From assembly GCA_951230915.1 (NCBI GenBank), contig OX579639.1, forward strand, positions 23,436,001 through 23,500,000: 64,000 nt of DNA, read 5' to 3'. Of this stretch, positions 59,196 through 64,000 are shown in pieces. A program made the translations under genes and the position numbers. The notes under the pieces are model-generated. The model was not told the origin of the DNA and did no database searches. It saw only the letters and a list, made by a program, of their open reading frames with translations. How positions within the stretch are numbered: position 1 is the stretch's first letter; each line of letters begins with the position of its first letter. The stretch is from Antitrichia curtipendula (Eukaryota; Streptophyta; Bryopsida; Hypnales; Leucodontaceae).

Positions 59196-62100
59196 ATGAA
59201 GTGTGCGCAGAGTTCGGATCGAAGCTCCAAGATGAAGTGGTTCCCCAGAATCTGCTTGAATGTGGACATCGCAGAAATGGATGGCGTGATGGATATGACC
59301 CAGTGGGAATTGGACTCAGAGCGGAAGCAAGTGCCAGTGGAGGAGGAGGGTCTGGACGTGAGCGAGAACGGGGAATGTGGTGATGTGGTGGTGCGAGTGA
59401 ACGGGGTGCAAGAGTTTCGGTTGCACATGTTGCCGTTGGTGAATGCGAGCGGGTACTTTCGGAATCTACCGAGCTCGTCTTCGGGTGGAGACGGGGTGGT
59501 GCACCAGCCCACGGGGTGCAAGTTTGTTACTATTCAGGATCTTCCTGGTGAGTGAGTGAGTGAGTGAGTTGGTTGCTGCTTCAGTGCTTCACCAGTTTCG
59601 CTGCATTTCAAGCTTTATGATCTCCCTTGAAATGTTCCTTGCAATTGCTTAAATAATGAAGTAAGCGGCGAAAATATGTTGCATTTGTGCGTAGAGTTTG
59701 CGGCTTTGCCTTAGCATAACGTCAATGGAGTCGGTGCCACCTTCGGAGAGGTTGAAGACGGTATACATGAAGAGTTTGATTGTATCTCATAATCTTGTTC
59801 TTTAGCATTACGGTGTTCATTATACCTCAAGGGTCTGCATAACGTGGAAGAAAAAACTCGTTATGGAAATAACATTCCCTTGCCACTTCTGCGTCTCGGC
59901 ATGCTATATCTCATAATCAGGCGCAACTTTCAAGTCCTTTATATTGGAAATTTCTGGTGGGAGGTTCAGATTTGTTACTTTCCACCGTTATTAATTGTCC
60001 CGCATGAGAGTCAGGTTTCAAAACGGACCCCATTGCACTGGCGAGAGATGTTACGCATCGATCTTCCATGCCCTCCTGTGATTATCCAGATTTTTTCGGG
60101 AAACCTCATATTCGTTAAGACGAAATTTCATGAAATGAGCAGGCATTGTTGAGGCTTAGTTTTGATGAACTGGAACAATTTTGAGTTTCCCGAGGCGAAT
60201 AAAAACTAGAGCCGAGTTGAACATCATATCTGGACTTTAAAGCTCAAGGTTTCAGTTGGCCACTTCAGAACCCAACTTGAAAGTCCTAATTTCCAAAGAT
60301 ATAGGCACTTAAAAGTACTCTCATTTCTAGAGTTTTGTTTGCACTGTTCTGAAGAATGGTAGAATATTTCGGATATGAGTTTTCTCGACTGCGCTTTTGC
60401 TCACTTGTTCTGTCATTTTAAAACGTCTGAGACGTAATGAAAAACGTTCTAATCAACACTGAGTTAGAAGGCAAGAATATTCTCGAACACTGTTCCTCAA
60501 AAGCATGCTTTACAAGTTACATTTCTGGTGCTTGTAAATCCGCCATTTTTACGAATAAAACCTTGTGAGCTTACTTCTGGATGGTGGTGTTGCAAATTGG
60601 TCAGGGGGAGTGGAAGGGTTCGCCATATCCGTGGACATGTGCTACCTCTTGAACCCCGAACTCACAGTGCTCAATGTGGCACTAGTCTGTGCGGCCGCCG
60701 ACTTTCTATCAATGGAGGAGGTGGTGGAAAACACAAAGAGCTTCATGCACACACACATCTTCTCGCACTGGCGCTCCTGCATCACCTTCCTGCAAACCTA
60801 CACTCGTCTTGGATCCCCAGTTGACGAATACGTCGAAACAGAGTGCAAGATAGTCCTGGAGACGGCATGCGTGAAGTCCTTCACCGAAATCAGGCATCTT
60901 TCAGCCCCATCAAGTTACAACCTCAAACAATCTTGCGGCGCATTGACAGAGCTCCTGGTGCAAGTGTGTTCCTTGCCTGACGTGTACGTGGCGGAGATTG
61001 TGGACACCTTGGTGGTCAACGATGTGAACTTGAATCTGAAGTGCCGGCAGGGGCGGAATGTCAGGAGCTGGCTGAAGAATGTGCTGGAGGAGGAGTGTAA
61101 GAGCAAGGATGCACGATGTTGGATTCTTTTGTGCTTGTCGAGGATGCTGCTCAAGAATGTGCCGGCCAAGCGACCCTGGATGGAACTCTCTTCTCAGTTT
61201 TGGTGTGGGTTGCTGGAACAGGCGGACCTGTTATTGCCCCTCCTGAACAATCCTCTCAAGGTATATCTCCTGTCCACAGCTCTGAATCAGCATAACATCA
61301 ACTGAGGGATGAGAAACTAATTGATTTATTAGTATCAGATATCCACCCAGAAGTAGTTGAAATTGTGCCCTTGCATAGGACCAGACATTGTGATAAAAAT
61401 GTACAATAAAAAACCTGTAAAAACATCGGTATATACCGAATTACAATATCTGATATTTCACTAGAGAGATTAAGTGATGGGAGAGCATAATGCACTGAGG
61501 GTCATACTCTTTGTTCTATGGTAATATCTAAGAAAAAAAATGCATGAACTGAACAGTTGAAGAGAATAAGATTAATATGGTCAATTTTGTGAAACTAGCA
61601 CGGGTGCCAAACATTGTGACAGCATCTGCAGAAAGGTCTAAAAACTAGGATTGAAATCGATTTACTCATAGCACGTGCTCCATTAAAAGTGCGAAAGTTG
61701 AGGAGTTTCGACACTTTTTTGGAAATTTTGAAGACAATTAATAAAAAACAATCACGCATGATTTCCACCATTTGCTTAGTGAAGATCGATGAGAAGGTCC
61801 TCACTCATTCCCCATGGCCTTAATTGCAGGCAAAACTGACCGAAGTCAAAACCGTGCTGGAACATAAGATCGGCCACGGCTTGGACGAGATCGACGACTA
61901 CCTCCGCGACTACAAGTTCAGTCCTCCCACCCTCCTCTCTCTAGTCGAGACTTTCGTCTGCACCCAACACCAAACCTCCGTCCAATCCCTCCAAGAGCTC
62001 GCTTCCGACGTCGACCAATTCCTCTGGTTCTACGCCGAAGAGCGCTCCATCTCCATCCCCACATTCCTTCGCCTCTTCCAAGCCTTCCCACACTGGGCAC

Positions 62101-62618
62101 GCCCATCCCACGACACCGTCTACGGCGCCATGCAGAAGCTCGTGGCCACCATGCCCAGCTGTGCAGCCAAGGGGGAGCAGCACCTTCTGTTACTCAGCCT
62201 CATCGACCATTCCAAGCTGAGCCCATCCCTGGTGGAGATGGTGGATCCCGAGTTGGGGAGACATGGCCAGGAGCTGGCGAGAGTGGAGGAGGAAGCGGAT
62301 GGAAAGCATTTGCGGAGGATAATGCAGAAAGTGATCGACGTGAGCTTGATGTTGTTGGAGGAGAATTCGCAACGATCGAGGGAGATTCTTGCGCTGCAGA
62401 AACAGTTCGGGGAGCTGCTGGAGGGACGGGCGAAGAGTCTGGACCAGGAGTTTGGTGTTGTCGAAGAGTTTCTGAGGAGGAAACGCGGGGAGAGTGGGAG
62501 CCAGCTCTCCGTTTCTAGTGAGACGGAAGGATCGGAAATCTCGGAAAGGGCATCGATCACAGGTGCCGAAGCTGAACAAATCTCAAAACCAGAAACGAGG
62601 AATAGAGTTCAAGTCTAA
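59196..62618 (+). CDS. BTB/POZ-NPH3 family protein
   Basis: NPH3-family proteins act as CUL3 substrate adaptors and in phototropin signalling in angiosperms; this member's role is unknown. Three exons, 59196-59547, 60605-61260 and 61830-62618, give about 598 residues. The BTB/POZ domain starts near residue 63 (GDVVVRVNGVQEFRLHMLPL) and includes VTIQDLPGGVEGFAISVDMC, the DLPGG-E-F signature of plant NPH3-type BTB domains; the G-G junction is formed by splicing exon 1 to exon 2. The NPH3 region follows (CGALTELLVQVCSLPDVYVA, then DTVYGAMQKLVATMP in the position of the family's LYRAID-YLK-HP). A C-terminal coiled coil (about 500-560) ends in a Ser/Glu-rich tail. The architecture resembles Arabidopsis At3g22104-type members, from memory. 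A downstream in-frame ATG (MKWFPRICLNVDI) could also serve as start. Confidence 0.88.
59548..59567 (+). repeat. (GTGA)5 at the 5' splice site of BTB/NPH3 intron 1
   Basis: Five GTGA units directly follow exon 1, so GTGAGT donor sequences overlap in tandem every four bases. Only the first keeps the reading frame. Without splicing there, the frame meets TGA within three codons. Confidence 0.85.
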
Positions 62619-64000
62619 ATCATGTCATCTCAGTCTTTGTTTTTGCAACTTGTGTTTTTCATTTTTCATGTCTTGAAAGTATGTGTCTATGAAAATTAAC
62701 AAATATTTATGTTGGGTAGAGAAATTGCACCTCTACAAATTTAAATCTTTAATCAAAATAAAGCATTGGAATTATAGAGCAAGAGATGTGAAGCTTGGAA
62801 GATGAGATAATGACAACATGTGGAAATCCTTTGATTTGGAAGCTGTAATAAGACATCAATTGAAAGGAATGGTTTAGGTTGTCACACTCTTAGGGAAATG
62901 CTTAAAAGAGTTGATTTTTGGATAAATTATGGGATGGTTCAAGGATAACAAACTTGTCCATATTCTTTAGAGCAAGTCATGTTTTCTAATGGGATGCTCA
63001 TGATCCTTACCTATGAGCAATATGTATTAGAAAAATATGTGTTTTCACTTGCATGTGTTGCAACTAACAAGTATTCTTAGTATATGAAAAAAAGTGCATC
63101 AGTTAGAATTCTCTCCAAAGTATCCAAATTGGTATATTGGGTGGAACTATGCTTGTCTACCTTTGTTGTGATAGAGACTGCAATGGAGTTTTTTCTTCTA
63201 AGCTTCATCATCTATGTATATAAGTCTAACCTATTGATTGTATAGAATTGGCAGTATTGGGATATATATCTGGCATGCATCGACTTGAAGACACCAACAT
63301 CTTTAGGGATGACCAAAGAGATTGCTCAAGTGCATCACCAAGCTCGTGATCAAGAAACAACAATCCATCACAAGAAACACAAGACGTTTGAAATTAATAC
63401 CAAAGACATTTGATCTATGTCTTATAGTTCAGCCATTTCGATGCATGAGCTCTACAGTTTGTAGAAAGACATCATCAATGGTAATTCTTTAATCCCTAAG
63501 AGAGACAAAATGTAGTGGATGGATGATGAATGTTTTCAAGAGTTTATTGCAAAGAGCTCTTTGAAAAAGATGAAATACATCCAAGAATGTTGAAAAATCA
63601 TATATTTTCTATTCATTAGGGATTTAACTAGTTTGGTCACTCCATATCTCATTTTTTTGTGTAAGTTTTTGAAGTAATTTATGTCTGGATGGAGGAAAAA
63701 GAAAACTACTTCATTGAAGATATTTTATTTGGATCCTTGTAAATCAATAATTTATTTTTACTATAAAGTTCTACACCTCCAAAAAAAACTCATACCAAGG
63801 TTTCTTTGGGGTTATTAAGTAGTTGCTATTTAGTTCACCTTATCTACTTCTTTTCAAAATTGATTTACAATCAAGCAACATTTGTTGTAAAGGGACTTGG
63901 AGGGGGGGGGGGGGGGGGGTCATTCAAGTAATTATAACCAAAGTCTATCTTGGACTATTGTATCCAATGGTTAGGTTCAACATTTTCTACCATATAATTA
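62619..64000. other. AT-rich DNA downstream of the BTB/NPH3 gene
   Basis: The first few hundred bases probably include the 3' UTR. The remainder is AT-rich with no supported gene. A run of 18 G lies at 63902-63919. Confidence 0.6.

Noticed and set aside
60709..61169. Minus-strand frames opposite the BTB/NPH3 exons
   Set aside because: They are antisense shadows of a well-supported coding exon.

Overview
This is a window of a land-plant nuclear genome. The evidence is six multi-exon genes with GT-AG introns, plastid-targeting-like N-termini, plant-type protein families (plastid HDR/IspH, plastid aspartate aminotransferase, a PYG7/Ycf37-type thylakoid TPR protein, a plant ENTH/VHS protein, a secreted-type SOUL protein and a BTB/NPH3 protein), CCCTAAA telomere-type repeats, and CACTA and Tourist-like DNA transposons. 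Very AT-rich intergenic DNA with compact, more GC-rich exons would fit a bryophyte or other non-flowering plant, but that is a weak inference. There is no sign of a prokaryotic or organellar origin.

Layout. 1-4360 is AT-rich DNA with one old repeat. 4764-8720 (+) is the HDR gene of the plastid MEP isoprenoid pathway, in 10 exons. 11421-15357 (-) is an aspartate aminotransferase in 11 exons. 16252-16905 is a TTAA-flanked inverted-repeat element followed directly by a short telomere-like array. 17041-19633 (-) is a PYG7-like photosystem I assembly TPR protein in 5 exons. 19634-23907 is intergenic and holds a small CACTA-type foldback element. 23908-26217 (-) is an ENTH-domain membrane-trafficking protein in 5 exons. 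26218-51170 is a 25 kb gene-poor block filled with decayed DNA transposons, foldbacks, simple repeats, one LINE-like reverse transcriptase relic and a 200-N assembly gap. 51171-53017 (+) is a SOUL haem-binding-type protein with a signal peptide, in 3 exons. 53018-59195 is intergenic with two foldback elements. 59196-62618 (+) is a BTB/NPH3-family protein in 3 exons. The rest is AT-rich.

The first three genes all encode plastid proteins but belong to different pathways. I see no operon-like or biosynthetic-cluster logic, so their adjacency is probably chance. The intergenic DNA is the more unusual part. At least four inverted-repeat element families can be defined by hand: TTAA-flanked elements with CCCCTAAA/CCCCAAAA ends (four copies), CACTA-type elements with exact 3-bp target duplications (two), a Tourist-like 150-bp hairpin with a TAA duplication, and a larger family with CATTAG... 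ends (two copies). One hairpin module is found inside elements of two different families and in a third isolated copy. Exon boundaries were placed by eye from reading frame, splice consensus and recalled family conservation; no alignment or transcript data were available.
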